This document shows positions 23,301-35,296 of a DNA stretch of 64,000 nucleotides, piece after piece. How positions within the stretch are numbered: position 1 is the stretch's first letter; every line of letters begins with the position of its first letter. Under the pieces are notes generated by a model, which saw only the letters and a list, made by a program, of their open reading frames with translations, was not told the DNA's origin and searched no databases. Source of the DNA: Siphonodentalium dalli (lineage: Eukaryota; Mollusca; Scaphopoda; Gadilida; Siphonodentaliidae); the NCBI GenBank assembly GCA_032622095.1, contig CP136067.1, forward strand, positions 136,217,990 through 136,281,989. Direction: 5' to 3'. The translations under genes and the position numbers were made by a program.

Positions 23301-23691
23301 GGAATAATTTAATCTAGGGTTGTAACGATAAAGTTGTTCATGATACGATATGAATCACGATACATTATCAACGATATGATACATTTCATGATACACTAAA
23401 TGAGTGTTCCTAAATGAATACCAAATTAACTATCGGAACTAACATTTTTCTAACTGGAGAAAGATTTTTTAATTGTTAGCTAGATGAGTGACAAATATAC
23501 ACATAAATAGACATGCAAACTGGAGAAAAAATTCCAGGTTTTGCTCATTTACACATGCCCGTCTTCCGAAATTACTTGATTTCCTTTATCGCGAATTGGC
23601 GATGCCCACGAAACGATAGGCTTTATATCGTTCTGTATTGTATCGCGATACTTTGAATTCACGGTGAATTGTTATAGCCCTTGGAATAATT
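23301..23691. mobile_element. Possible hAT-like MITE
   Basis: TAGGGTTGTAACGATA near 23314 is roughly mirrored by GTTATAGCCCT near 23671-23681. GGAATAATT occurs just outside both ends (23301-23309 and 23683-23691), which could be an 8-9 bp target duplication as in hAT elements. The interior is rich in ATACGATA/TATCG motifs. The inverted ends are imperfect and a few bases lie between the duplication and the left end. Confidence 0.4.
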
Positions 23692-25078
23692 GACAGCGGT
23701 TGATTGTATCTAGTACCGCGGTAAATGTCGGTAATGCCGGTGGTCAACCTTGTTCAGGAGGGTCAATTAATTAGAGCATAGCTGTAATCAACAGTGGTTC
23801 TTTCCTTACATAAATGTGAACTTAACTGCAATACTAGGATTCTTCTTCCTTCATCTCTCCAAAAGGGAAAGCCTCATTCGTATGTTTCATTTGGTCGGAA
23901 TTAGTATACATTAGGCCTGAATAAATAGCGATGTTTCCGGTAACCCGCCCACCCATTGACCAGACAGCTGTCCATACTAATTTTGTCGACACCGTGAAAA
24001 ATTGTAACAAACGCAATAACCGAAACAAAACAAAGATCACATTTATATATACCTGATTGTAGTAAAACTGCTCACCAGTCACCGGTCTGTATTATTTACA
24101 CTGAAATTTGGGGTTTGGCGGCACCCTTGTATATATACGAGACAGTTCAACAACCAAGTTTTTAATAAAATCGCTGCCAGGCATATTTATCCTCTCAATA
24201 AAAACCAACAGTAACTTGCTTATTGTTTGCTGTTATACATGTACTGACTGTATCATCTGTTGTGCCAAGTCAAAAAATTAAACCCGACCATACTATTTTT
24301 CCTTCCGTTACCGGAAACATCACTATTTGTTTTTAGGCATGAGGGTGGTTTCGAAACTCACGGATAGAGTTACGACTACATTTAGCTAACCGTAGTTGTA
24401 AACTCACGTGGGGCCAACACAATTGCATCGCAATAACGACAACAATTATAATTACTGCATACAGTAAATTCATGGATAATCAACCGCAGTGAGATTTTCA
24501 CTACATGTGTATGCACTATCTACAACGTTATTATTTTCATTACTAGAATTAATAACTCTCCAATGACAAGATTTCACAGATCAAAATCATTGTTGTGTAA
24601 ACATTACTGTTACAGTCAGAGCGGCATTTTTATCAATTATAATTAGTCCAATAAGATACCAATTAAAAAAGAAAAGGTCAAAGTATTGAATAATATTCTA
24701 ATAATAATATTTAGAATAAATTATTTGAACTTACTTCGCGAATAGAAATGTTTGTTGACAAATGACTGTAGCAGTTCTGTTTAACTTTACATACCAATGG
24801 TTTCAATGTGTGTCAGTTTGTTATTTGATAACTTTCAATAAACTATCTAGTTATAGCAAATTGAGCTACATGTATACAATTGTATAAATCGACATACCAC
24901 ACAAAGTGGTGATCTACCAACCCCTACAGGGGCGGAGCTTACCTTCATACTTGGTGAATTTACCCCCCCCCCCTGGAGTGTCAAGCATCTGCCCATCAGC
25001 ATACAATAGTCACAGTGGTCATGACCCTACCCCAAGATGGTAGAAATTCTCACCGCTCTTTGGATGTTGGAATATAAG
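23692..25078. other. Intergenic DNA, nothing supported
   Basis: Short frames only, and a C run at 24963-24973. A minus-strand frame ending at 23834 was considered as a terminal exon but has no coding partner. Confidence 0.35.
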
Positions 25079-25213
25079 CGAGATCACTGAGTATATAGAA
25101 TGCACCTCCAGAACTTTGACCTGTAGCACACCGCGGTAGGGATGAACTTTGACCTGTAGCACACCGCGGTAGGGCTGGATGAATCAAACATGGCCGAGAC
25201 TCAGTGATCTCTC
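25079..25213. repeat. Small hairpin with internal duplication
   Basis: GAGATCACTGAGT near 25080 is mirrored by ACTCAGTGATCTC near 25199. Between them AACTTTGACCTGTAGCACAC plus CGCGGTAGGG is duplicated with a 31-32 bp period (about 25112-25172). Confidence 0.55.
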
Positions 25214-25409
25214 TTATTGGCCCAAAACCTGTATTTTTGATATCACAAGGGCATGTACGTGTATAGTATTAAAGAAAAGGCAAACACCCTTTCGGTGTAT
25301 TGTTTGATATATTTACTAAACACTTATTTGACTGCTGGAAGACCAAATAAGTTATATTTAATAGCTATTTTGTTGTTTTTCATACTTGTGTATGTGTTAA
25401 GAAAGGCTA

Positions 25410-25800
25410 TGGTGACCCTATATTTAGTCATTTTTTTACCCAACAGTTAGTCACTTTTGACCCCATTTATTTGGTAACTTTTGACCCAAATTTAGTGGAA
25501 GGCTACTAAATATGTAGTTAATTTTATAACCCAATTCCACTCGATTACTTTATGTAACCCACCGATTAGTTAAATATTGGGTTAATATCTGACAAAATAT
25601 TGGGTTAAGAGTTAATTTTGACCCAACTGATTTGGTTACAATGAACTAAATTTTTGTAGTAGGAAAATGAGGTAACCCAATTTAGTTAGTATATATTTAG
25701 TCACCAATGTTTACTAAGAAAATAGTTCAGTTAAGAATTGACTAAATATTAGTTACCAATTATTTAGTCGGAAGAGTTTTGACCCAATAGTTTAGTTAAA
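25410..25800. repeat. Diffuse TTTAGT / GACCCAA repeat region
   Basis: Variants of TTTAGTCA, TTTTGACCCAA and AATATTGGGTTA recur at irregular spacing over about 390 bp. Looks like a degraded short-unit tandem repeat. No gene. Confidence 0.45.
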
Positions 25801-25943
25801 TACATATTATGGACTTATTCGGGTGCGTGAAACTGATAAGTTAGTATTCAGGCGCTATGCCAGCTGGTGGAATTTAGCATTCTACTAACATCACCGAAAA
25901 TCTCAAGCAAATCGACCGTAACACTCCATAGAAAACATCGTCT

Positions 25944-26172
25944 GAACTATGCTCAATTGTAAATATTTACCTCTCTATTCGGGACGCAACTATCGGCGAT
26001 AAAGTAACGAAAACGATTTCACCACCGAGAGTCGCTACATTTGATTAATATGAAAGAATGATGGTGTGTTATGTCAATTTGGATATAATATTTGTATAAT
26101 ATTACTACTTTTAGCAAGAATATTCTCCATTTCTATTTGATCAGCCTACCGGAGTGTTTCACTTCACTTTAA
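25944..26172 (-). repeat. Dispersed repeat R1, minus-strand copy
   Basis: Reverse complement of 8036-8270. It shares CGGCGATAAAGTAACGAAAA, GAGAGTCGCTACATTT and CTACCGGAGTGTTTCA. Confidence 0.7.
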
Positions 26173-26279
26173 ATGTCACGTGCAACTAAACGTTATTAAC
26201 GCCACCGGTGTATACTGTTGGCCAAATATTAGAAAGACGTGGGCCGATTTAGGTTTTATAAATAGATTGAGTCGCTGTA

Positions 26280-26890
26280 AAAAGCTGTAGTGCTACCCCG
26301 AATGCGGTTATTTTGGGACGCGTTAAAGTTGTACTGCGACCCCGAGTCCGGTAAAAGCTGAAGTTGGAATGTCCAAGTTCGTGAAAGTTCTATTGACTAT
26401 GCCGATGATTTGAGAAGCTTTACTGTTTTAGGATATTGTGGAAAGGCTAATCTGGACGTGTCAAATTGAGCTATAGCGATGGGATATCTCGCAGGACAAC
26501 ACATTTCGGGTTTTCGTGGGGGGGTGCATTCGCTGGATGTCTTATAGTTGCAGTATGTAAACATTATGACCGCGTTAATTGCTTTCGACGTTTAGGTATG
26601 AACAATGGCTGGGCCATGCACTCTTGGCGGGAACACAATACCTCCGATTTTTGATCCGCATTTATAAGCTTTCTGGTGTGGTGAATGAGAAATCTGCAGT
26701 AATAAGCCGTAGTTTTTTGCAATAATTTGAAGGATTAGTTGTTTTAACGGAATTCTGAGGCGGTGCATTCATGTAACCAATATATTTTATATTATAATTT
26801 ATATTTATGGCTAATAATATGATCTTGGTAGCGTTACCATTTCTGACTATGGTTTTCTTGTTAGGAGTGCGCCTGTACCGCTTAGGTCGC
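26280..26890 (-). repeat. Dispersed repeat family R2 (copy with 60700-61080)
   Basis: Two blocks match 60690-61080 in the same order and orientation: ACTGCGACCCCGAGTCCGGT near 26332 (there ACTGCGACCGGAGGGCGAGG), and TTTTAACGGAATTCTGAG plus GCGTTACCATTTCTGAC (26735-26860). Shorter opposite copies are at 9691-9760 and 28195-28425. Possibly a decayed retroelement; no coding recognised. Confidence 0.55.
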
Positions 26891-26899
26891 CCGTACCAC

Positions 26900-27732
26900 A
26901 GCACCTGAAGTGCAAATTTTGTCTAGGTCAATACAAACCTTTTATCTGTCAGACATGTTATATTGGGAAATGATAAGGCTATCTTACGAATATCCGGACT
27001 AATATTCACATTTCCAACACTTAAATATGTTATTACATAATATATTGTGGCATTCGTGAACATTCAATTTCATTTACAATGTAATATCTGTGAAACAAAT
27101 AGGATTTTTCGATATATAAATGGAAATAATATGATACTGGACTGCAACTCACAGAACGATGTTCGTAAACTTCCATCGAACAATGTAGTTATAATTTTGG
27201 CACCAGGAGACGAGTGATTTTTCAAAGTTCTACAAGTGAGTATCAATCCCAGATAGAGTTGTCTTTCTTTGAACGCAAAAATTACCCTTTATTGCTGTCG
27301 TGGACGAAGGATTGTACATATTACAAGCAAACTCGAGTCAGCATAACCAAAAATCTGGCTGCTGATTGGTTGATTATCTTTGAGTGAAAATTCACTGAGC
27401 GGGAACATAAATTCATTGCCTATGTAAATATGGCGATCATTATTGTTTAGATGACAAGGAAGTGGGGTTCAGAACTTATGGAATGGTGTAGTTGTGGAAA
27501 TGCTAGATTTTCTTTTAACAAAATACTGATAGGGCGCGTTTGTACCGGATGGGACTATTGACCATTTGAGGTTCAAATAGGTCTTACCCATGATCACTTA
27601 TAGTTAAAACTGTCGCCTATGTAAAATAATTTGTTATTTGAATATAACATACCATTGTTCTATACTATAATATCAGTCGTAAGCTGTGGAATAAGTTTCA
27701 AAACACATGCAGAGTCAGCATTATTTATAGCC
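26900..27732. other. Intergenic DNA, nothing supported
   Basis: AT-rich, no domain or repeat relationship noticed within the window. Confidence 0.35.
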
Positions 27733-27787
27733 TGGTTGTGTCACGGTTGTGTCATGGTTGTGTCACGGTTGTGTCCTGGTTGTGTCA
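27733..27787 (+). repeat. 11 bp minisatellite, five units
   Basis: GGTTGTGTCAC and one-base variants repeat five times in tandem. Confidence 0.75.
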
Positions 27788-27803
27788 TTAGTTTGCATTA
27801 CAA

Positions 27804-28200
27804 TTACCATTTCTTCCAATGTTCTGCATTAAAGGGATAATGGCGCCAATTTCTTCCAATGTTCTGCATTAAAGCGATAATGGCGCCAATTTCAATAAAT
27901 TCCTGGTAATAGCAACGATCTAATATCGATAGTATATAGAAATTTAATTAATTTGAGTCGAAGATGTCTTCTGTAAACGTTCAAGTTAACACGTTAATCA
28001 AATTTAATAATTTAATATAATCTTACTTTATTGCCCCAGCCCTAAACTAAGTTACGAATTTCCAGATACAAGACGTAATTCAATTAATTGACGGATAGTG
28101 GATTGGGCAACGCGTGGCAAACGTCGTTTGAAAAATATGTTGATACGGGGCGCGAACTCAAGCCACAATAAAATTAATGAGTAGATGGGAATGTTATGCA
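27804..28200 (+). repeat. Dispersed repeat R3 with a 41 bp 5' duplication
   Basis: ATTTCTTCCAATGTTCTGCA...TGGCGCCA is duplicated (about 27804-27885). It leads into a 320 bp repeat shared with 45888-46250: GATCTAATATCGATA, TTTGAGTCGAAGATGT, TTACGAATTTCC, GGATAGTGGATTGGGCAA, GTTGATACGGGGCG and AACTCAAGCCAC occur in the same order. No coding. Confidence 0.7.
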
Positions 28201-28425
28201 AATAATACAACAAAACCATAGTCAGAAATGGTAACGCACTCAAGATCATATATTATATACCCATGATTGTAATTATAGAATCTTTTTTATTTCTGTTATT
28301 ATGTAATTGGCACAGCTTATCACAAACCAAAAATCAACATTATGCACATAATGTAAACGCCAATAAACGAAATTAAAATTCTCAACTACACCTTTTCAAC
28401 GTGCAGAGATTCCCTCAGAGCTCTT
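28195..28425 (+). repeat. Dispersed repeat family R2, plus-strand copy
   Basis: Reverse complement of much of 60770-61080: ACCATAGTCAGAAATGGTAA, ATACCCATGATTGTAATTAT and GCACAGCTTATCACAAACCA. Confidence 0.6.
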
Positions 28426-28984
28426 TAATAATTTCCTAAAACACTCATTTTATAAACCCAACTGTTTTGTAACAACCGCGAAATGTGCTGTTCACTAATT
28501 TGCTTAATTATTGTTTTTAATTTGCAATTACAACACGCTGTCTATAAATGGAATTATTGCGGAGATAAATCCGTTATAACGTGTAATGTTCTTATTGAGT
28601 CCCTTTTTATATCAATAATGGAAACCATGGAACAGTCGATGGGGGGGGGGGGGGGTCAGAAAAAATGTTCAGGCACGTTTGCTGATTTGTGCAACAATTT
28701 GGTGGAATTCGGCGCTAAAATTATTTTGATCAATTTTGTAGCCCCTCTCCCCTTCCGGGCATCCCTGACGCGAACGGCGCGACTTTTGACATATTTAAAC
28801 CACACCATTAGATACCTCATATTATGGGGATGATTATATATAAGTTTGGTGGCAATTGGCGACAATATTTGTTCTGCCCCTCCCCCTTATCTGCCCCTGA
28901 CAACAACGGCGTCACTTTAGAAATTTTTTTACCATCGCCATTTGACGTTATAGTTTGTGCTTTTTAATATATAACGCGAGACTT

Positions 28985-29345
28985 ACCATTGTCCGTCTAT
29001 TGCTATAATTAAGCCATTCAGCTAGTTTCAACATATTCAGTCTTATGTAGTAGTATGGTTTCAAATGTTTAACTCTCAGTTGATTCAGTTGTGTGCAGGC
29101 TAGAATAACATCAAATTCATCCCCTAAAGCATCTTCACATAAAGTACATAATCTTTCATTGTAGGTGGTATCTGTCCATTAGCCAGTTTCGACTGGCAGT
29201 CGGTAGTTTCTGGTACTAAATATTATAATAGGGACCGAAATATATTTTGGTCTGTTAAAATCTTGTCTGATATACCTATAAAAGGCGTACTTATTTGAAA
29301 TATTCAAGTCATTTTGCCATGTCTGGATATAGGTGTATGTCATGT
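28985..29345 (-). pseudogene. LINE ORF2 C-terminal fragment
   Basis: Minus-strand translation shows RNYRLPVETG, a TAA (29179-29181) and then LCTLCEDALGDEFDVILAC. This is the post-polymerase zinc-knuckle region of a CR1/L2-like LINE. The histidine usual in C-x2-C-x8-H-x4-C is aspartate here. The downstream LRVKHLKPYYY fits the same region. It is from a different family than 18307-18990. Probably a 5'-truncated, dead insertion. Confidence 0.75.
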
Positions 29346-29518
29346 TTTGCTCCATATCCGAGGTGAATACATTTACGCCAGGGATCGTGTGTTCTATCCA
29401 AACGTCACATGCCTCTTGAATTTAAATTATTGTGTACACAATGAGCCATTGGTTTTACTTATTATTGTTCATAGCCGCGTTAAGAAGTATGTAATATAGG
29501 TTAAGTGGTAGTCTCAAG

Positions 29519-29665
29519 TAGAGATGCGGACCGGACCGCTTTGGACCGGTCCGGTCCGCGGTCCAGGGGTGGACCGCGGTCCGGTCCGGACCGGGTGTCA
29601 CTGGACCGGACCAGACCGCTTTTTGCCGCCGGTCCGATACTCTCCGATCCGGTCCACTATTTTAC
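29519..29665 (+). mobile_element. GGTCCG-rich block with hAT-like start
   Basis: TAGAGATGCGGACCGGACCG opens a 140 bp GC-rich island of GGACCG/CGGTCC hexamers, in sharp contrast to the AT-rich surroundings. TAGAGATG is a common 5' end of hAT elements. No matching right end was found, so this may be a solo terminus. Confidence 0.4.
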
Positions 29666-30350
29666 TTCAGTTATAATAAACTACATGTATCGCGAATATT
29701 ATTACGTATTTGCCGTCATATCAATTAGCAACGATGTATTGACGCATTGAAGTGGTTAATATATATTAAACATTTGATGTCACGAAAACAATGTATATAG
29801 ATGTACATTCTACATGTCACTTTCCTTATAATGAAAGTGCCTGTGTGGGCGGCCGCCTGTTTTGATGTCCAACACTATGTAGCACCCTACCAATGCGACA
29901 AACATGCAACTGAATGAGTATGGAACTATTTGGCATAAACAGTGTAACATGGCATCAACTAATGAATTTGGATGGATATCGAATTGAGTATTCTATTGTT
30001 TTTCACAGTTATAATTATCGAAGAAACATGCAAACCACATTACATAGTACATACACAAGACAGTCACATTAATCCAATAGTATTATAGTAGTTGTACTTA
30101 GCCTAGGTATATAACTGTAATTGTCAGGACTATACAATCAGCCATCACAATCTCCAAGACTCCAATATTAATGTAGTAGTCATATTAGTACACATTTGTA
30201 TAATTGTCATCAGTATAGCTATTTCGTTTAAATTTCAATTATTTGGTTTCCGCTTTATCACACCAACCACAACATGTACAGACGGACGGAGGCATGTTGA
30301 CAACTAGACAGCGATGAGAACAAACAGTGGAGACAGGGGTGCACACAGAC

Positions 30351-30566
30351 CACATCCGACATGAACAATATGCCAATTCCAGTCGTTTAGAAAAAGGAGT
30401 CTCCCTTTAACACATATATATTGCCAATTTGCCATGCATTTATCACCATTACAAGTCACACCACCTCCGACATGAACAATATATCAATTCCAGTCGTTTA
30501 GAAAAAGGGGTCTCACTTTAACACATATATATTGCCATACATTTATCACCATTACAAGTTGCACCA
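30351..30566 (+). repeat. Two-copy tandem repeat, about 115 bp
   Basis: TCCGACATGAACAATAT, AATTCCAGTCGTTTAGAAAA, TTAACACATATATATTGCCA and ATTTATCACCATTACAAGT occur in order in both units. Confidence 0.7.
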
Positions 30567-30786
30567 ATGATTTATATAATTGGCTTAAACGTTGTTGAAT
30601 ATATTAAAAATTGTCAGTTCAGGCGCTTATTGTATCTTTTCATGATGATGTACCCATCGGTCGTAAATATTATGAATTTATCATGCGTCTCGGATCAGTG
30701 AAGTGAAGCGTAACAGGAGGATGCGTGTAAGACCTGTTTCTCTGGACGGATGTATACAGAAATTGTTGTTTATCATATTATGTGCA

Positions 30787-31776
30787 TTAAGGACTTTGCT
30801 AACCCAATTTTCCCCAAATTTAATGGAGTCCAAAACAAAGGTTTATGTTCACTTTTATTAGTAACCAAAGTAACCAAACCCATGAATGCAACATTTTAAG
30901 AGTATAATTCATGGTAGATTATGTTAGAAATTCAAAATGTGGAATTTATAGAAGTTTTTAAAATAAATTTTTTCGAACCCAAAATCAACAAGCACAAAGT
31001 CAATATCAAAGAAAAAAATATGGCAATATGTACTGAACACTGTGAAGAATGATGAACAATAAAGATATACTCACATTTCTTTAGTTTCATTAAGATTTTT
31101 GGCTTGGAAGCAGTTGTTTACAGATGGTAGCTTTCATTGCTCAGAAAAGCTATTTGGGAACTGAATTTGATGGGTTAAGTTAATGTTCACTCAAGCCAGC
31201 TAAGATTATGACCAGCAGGACAGTCCAGGTGCTTGAGCCATGACAAGATTACATCCTGATTCAGGATGATTGGCGACCTAGTTTCTGGGTTATGGGGTAC
31301 CCAGAGATTAGGGATTAATCATTACACAGTTCTTTTGTCAAGAGATTCACAACACACCACTGTCCACACAGTTATTAACACTTAACTGTCACCTCACTTC
31401 AAGGGATGTCAGGCAAGTTATTCAAATATTTGTAAACAATTGGTTCTTAGTAATTTTATCAAAGAATGCTAGATAAATATGAATATTATTTTATTGTTCA
31501 TCATTCTTCAGAGTGGTCAGTACACATTGCCATATTTTTTTCTTTGATATGGACTTTGTGTTTGTTGATTTTGGGTTCGAAAAAATTGATTTTAAAAACC
31601 TCTATAAATTTCACATTTAGTATTTCTAACATATTCCACCATGAATTATACTCTTAAGATGTTGCATTCATGGGTTTGGTTACTGTGATTACTAATAAAA
31701 CTTTTTTTAAAGTGAACATAAACCTTTATTTTGACTCCATCAAATTTGGGGAAAATTGGGTTAGCAAAGTCCTTAA
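30787..31776. mobile_element. 990 bp inverted-repeat element bounded by TTAA
   Basis: Left arm 30787-31065 and right arm about 31487-31776 are near-complementary over roughly 280 bp (TTAAGGACTTTGCTAACCCA against TGGGTTAGCAAAGTCCTTAA at the tips). A 420 bp unique middle separates them. TTAA at both tips could be a target duplication. The ends begin GGAC, unlike the CCC start usual in piggyBac, so the class is open. No transposase. Confidence 0.65.
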
Positions 31777-32424
31777 GAAACTTCTCAATTGGAATAAAAA
31801 ATTCACTCAGTTATATTCGATGACCTGTGTACATGTTGAGGATGGAGCTAGTTGGTGAATGTCAGAAGATTTAAGGAAGTAATAATAATCTTTGAATACC
31901 GTGTGCATAGACAGATTGAAGACAACAATAATTATGTGACAAACATGATTTATCCAACAGGCATTAATGTGTTTCTCGTAATGACTAAATTCTGGATATT
32001 GGCTCCATTCGGGATGGTAAGTAGAATTTGTGTGTGAAATAATAATGTTCTAATATGCCATTAGGTCTATTGTGTGCAATGTGGCAATTGAGATTAGGAA
32101 TGTACCTAGATATGTAGATCATGCCATCATGAATGATGATTATCCACTCTACTCGGAAGCCGGATTAATGACATATTTTAATTTCCATCTCAAGCAATAG
32201 TGGCATATAGCTGATATAAGTATGGATATTTATGGACTTTCTAAATAAATAGAGGGGGATAACCCAACTTTATACTATTATAGCTAGCATATGGTAGTAC
32301 ACAGTGATAGGTTCCAATGTTTTCAAAAAATAGAGTATAATCAGATAATAATGGTTTGTAAATTGTACAGTAAGATAGGCATTGATTTGTGCCAAGCCAC
32401 ATAAGTTACATGTACACCATGAAT
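31777..32424. other. Intergenic DNA, nothing supported
   Basis: Short frames without domains. Confidence 0.35.
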
Positions 32425-32632
32425 CTCCATTATGGCCATACAGTAGCCAGACTAGATATTCTAGACCAGGCATATAAACCATGTGGCTAGTGGTACATTT
32501 TATGCGCAGAGTGAGATACAATGAATAGCACCAAATTAAAGCTATGATGATCATACCAAGACTCTCCACTCTGGCTACACAATAGTCATAGTAGGGACTC
32601 TGGACTAAATCTGTAAACTATGTGGCTAGTTA
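32425..32632 (+). repeat. Diverged two-copy repeat, about 138 bp period
   Basis: TCTCCATTATGGCCATACAG...ATAAACCATGTGGCTAGT-like sequence recurs as TCTCCACTCTGGCTACACAA...GTAAACTATGTGGCTAGT. Confidence 0.45.
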
Positions 32633-32734
32633 TATAACCCAAACTCATACTAATATTGCAAGAATAAATCATTATAAAACATATATGTGTACTAATAATT
32701 CCATTATCAGGTGCAGTAATGTAGTTAAGGTATC

Positions 32735-33165
32735 TAGACCCTTATTTTCAACAGCAACAATGACATTAAAAGTACTTAATCCGATAGACGGTCCCCATGT
32801 CATCAAGTTACATCAACAACAACATTTCATAAAAGTACGCTTTTGTTACTAGTACCATAATCTATTAAATACAACAAAATAATGCTAACCGCTGTCAAAT
32901 ATGGTATAAATTTTTTCCAAAAACGTTTATTTATCAATATGTTGTTCAACAAAATATGGCCACAGAATTTGGCTGTATTACCACTTGATTTTAGAGTTAT
33001 ACATCTTTCATCTGCAATTTTGTCCCAGTCCGTCGATTTGATGACTAATTTCTGAGCCACAAATAAGTACACATTTTGAGAAATAACAAATTTCAGAAGT
33101 CAATATCTGATCTCTGCAAGCATTGGTGAATAATTTCCTTGACTCAAATAAAAAAAATTATTTTT
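32735..33165 (+). repeat. Dispersed repeat R4, copy 1
   Basis: Shares ordered blocks with 38115-38520: GGTCCCCATGTCATCA, AACAACAACATTT, AAAATAATGCTAACC, TTATTTATCAA, TTGATTTTAGAGTTA and CAATATCTGATC. No coding. Confidence 0.65.
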
Positions 33166-33699
33166 ATTTTATTATTATGATTTTCTGATAATAAAGTGAT
33201 AAACCCATATCTCTGCCACTTTTGACATGCCAGATATTCAAAATATATTCACTTTTGAAGAGGAATTATAATTTTTCGACAAGCCAGACATCTTAGAACA
33301 ACATACATGTAGGGGATTCCATCTGATATTTAAATGGTACTTTACTTACCCCCTTCCCCAATTCTCCCCAGTTATTTGATTATCAAACATGGGCAGATAA
33401 GATAATATTTTATCTGTGTATTAAATAAGATTAAGTGTTTCATAACAGGGGTGAGGGGTGTATGGTTTTCAAAAGTATATGTAGTTTATGATATGATTAT
33501 AATGACAACAGTATATATCAAGTATTATAAACTCTGGTCTTTTTGATGCAATGTTCTGAATATCATTGTGCAATAACTTGTATTATGATTCTCTCATCAT
33601 TATGTACAACAACTACATATTAAGTAACATTAACTATTATCTCGTGGATACAATGTTCTAGTCATCGTTGTGGGAGCCCAAGCATTCTAATTCATATAA
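33166..33699. other. Intergenic DNA, nothing supported
   Basis: Very AT-rich; no domain or repeat partner noticed. Confidence 0.35.
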
Positions 33700-33930
33700 T
33701 AGTAAATTTATTCGGTGCAACAAGTTAGAATTAAATTGGCTCTAGGCCATGAATTACAACAACAACATCCAAGACTACTAACTGTGTTTGACTCAATAAT
33801 ATTTCCTAAATCATGCAAGGTTTATGCAGTAGATTTGTTCGGTGTGCCAATTGATGCTTAAATGGGCTCTGGGCCATGATTTACGACAACAACATCTACA
33901 AGCTATGTTTTGACTCCATAAATTACATCA
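33700..33930 (+). repeat. Two-copy tandem repeat, about 125 bp
   Basis: TTATTCGGTGCAACAAG...GGCTCTAGGCCATGAATTAC-like sequence is repeated as TTGTTCGGTGTGCCAA...GGCTCTGGGCCATGATTTAC, each followed by ACAACAACATC and a GTTTGACTC/TTTTGACTC block. Confidence 0.6.
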
Positions 33931-34391
33931 TACATGTTTTTAAATTGGTGATTGTACGGGCATCTCATAATCACATTTTCTTCAAGTTAAGCCCAGAAAG
34001 TTGGTCTCAAAATGAATAGTGTACTTAATAGGCTGTTACTAGTACCATTCTGTATACACATACATGGAAATTTTTATCAAAATAAGAAACATACAATTTC
34101 TATATAATTTAAAGATAATTTTCTGGAAAAAAAAGAAAGAATCTTTTATGATTTTATATATCAAATTTGAAGGTGATCAATGTTTATAATGTGAATTTGT
34201 CAATATAAGAAACATACGGTTTTCATGTTATAATTAATATGTTTATACATGTTAATTTATACATGTATCAGAATGGAGATTGGTCAATATAGGAGACATG
34301 AGGTTTCCTTTAATTTTTATCTACAAGTATTTTGTTTTATTCAAAATAATCCAACATTTATGGGATTCTTTATAATTCGTGCAATTGAATA

Positions 34392-35296
34392 ACTGTTTAA
34401 CCTGTTTGATACCATTTGATGGTTCTGTATATTTGACATATACCTCCCCCTACAGACCAGGTATCTTGAACTCCTGACTGTTCTTTAGCCTTTTTGTGTA
34501 GGTTATTGTTATAGTCAGTCAGGTCTTCCTTGATGACAATGCCCGAACCCTTTATCAGTCTTCTTTTACCTATAGCAGCATTTTTGGATCTCCTGGAAAC
34601 AAAATTGCATACCACACTCCTGGTGTATTTGCTGGTGTACTTGCCAATTATGTGGGCTATGCTAATGTCTTCCTGAGATATATTAAAGGATAGTTTATCA
34701 TTTAGCAATGACACACATTTCTTTTCGCATTCATCAACTGACTCCTGGGGACTATTATTTGACAAACCATATATCCAGTTATTGTCTTTCCTAGTTTGTT
34801 GTTCTAGCTTAATATTTCTCGCTTTTAGCTCAACAATTTCCCTTTCGAGTGAAATAACTTTGGTATTTCTGTCATCTATTTATTTCTTTAGATCTTCCAT
34901 ATTATTTTCAAAGTCATCCATTCTTTTCTGTACATCAAATACTTTTCCATTGCATTCATCTTTTACATCTTCAATCTTTGCATCGAAATCAGATTTTAAT
35001 TTTGTTATGATCTTGATCAGGCTATCTAATCTCACTAGAGGTTCAATATTCCTGTCGTGGGGTAGTCTTTGGTTACCATCGTATCCAGTTTCTGATCTAT
35101 TTGTGCCAGGGCCTTTTCAAGTGATCCACCAGGAGTTAGGGTAGTGCTGCCTGGTTTTTCAAAGTTCAATTTGGATTGAGAGCTTTTGGAAGCGTCCAGT
35201 TAAGCATTTTTTGCTGCTGCTGCCGACATTCTCTGTTTGTTCTGTCATCTCCACTAGATATGGAACTAGCGGGTGGACGTTTTATGTCTGACATTT
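34392..35296 (-). pseudogene. LINE ORF1 remnant
   Basis: Minus-strand reading from ATG near 35296 (MSDIKRPPASS) soon breaks into several frames. From about 35000 it gives a charged heptad-rich stretch (KSDFDAKIEDVKDECNG, then VISLEREIVELKARNIK) typical of a coiled coil, interrupted by a TAA near 34877. From 34765 to the stop it is open for 122 codons, with VDECEKKCVSLLNDKL, ISIAHIIGK and KRRLIKGSGIVIKEDLTDYN. This is the order of ORF1 proteins of CR1/L1-like LINEs, which bind the element RNA. No ORF2 follows at lower coordinates. Dead copy. Confidence 0.8.

Noticed and set aside
23834-24082. Minus-strand frame with a charged C-terminus, as a possible last exon
   Set aside because: A plausible acceptor exists, but the only candidate upstream exon has stops in all frames.
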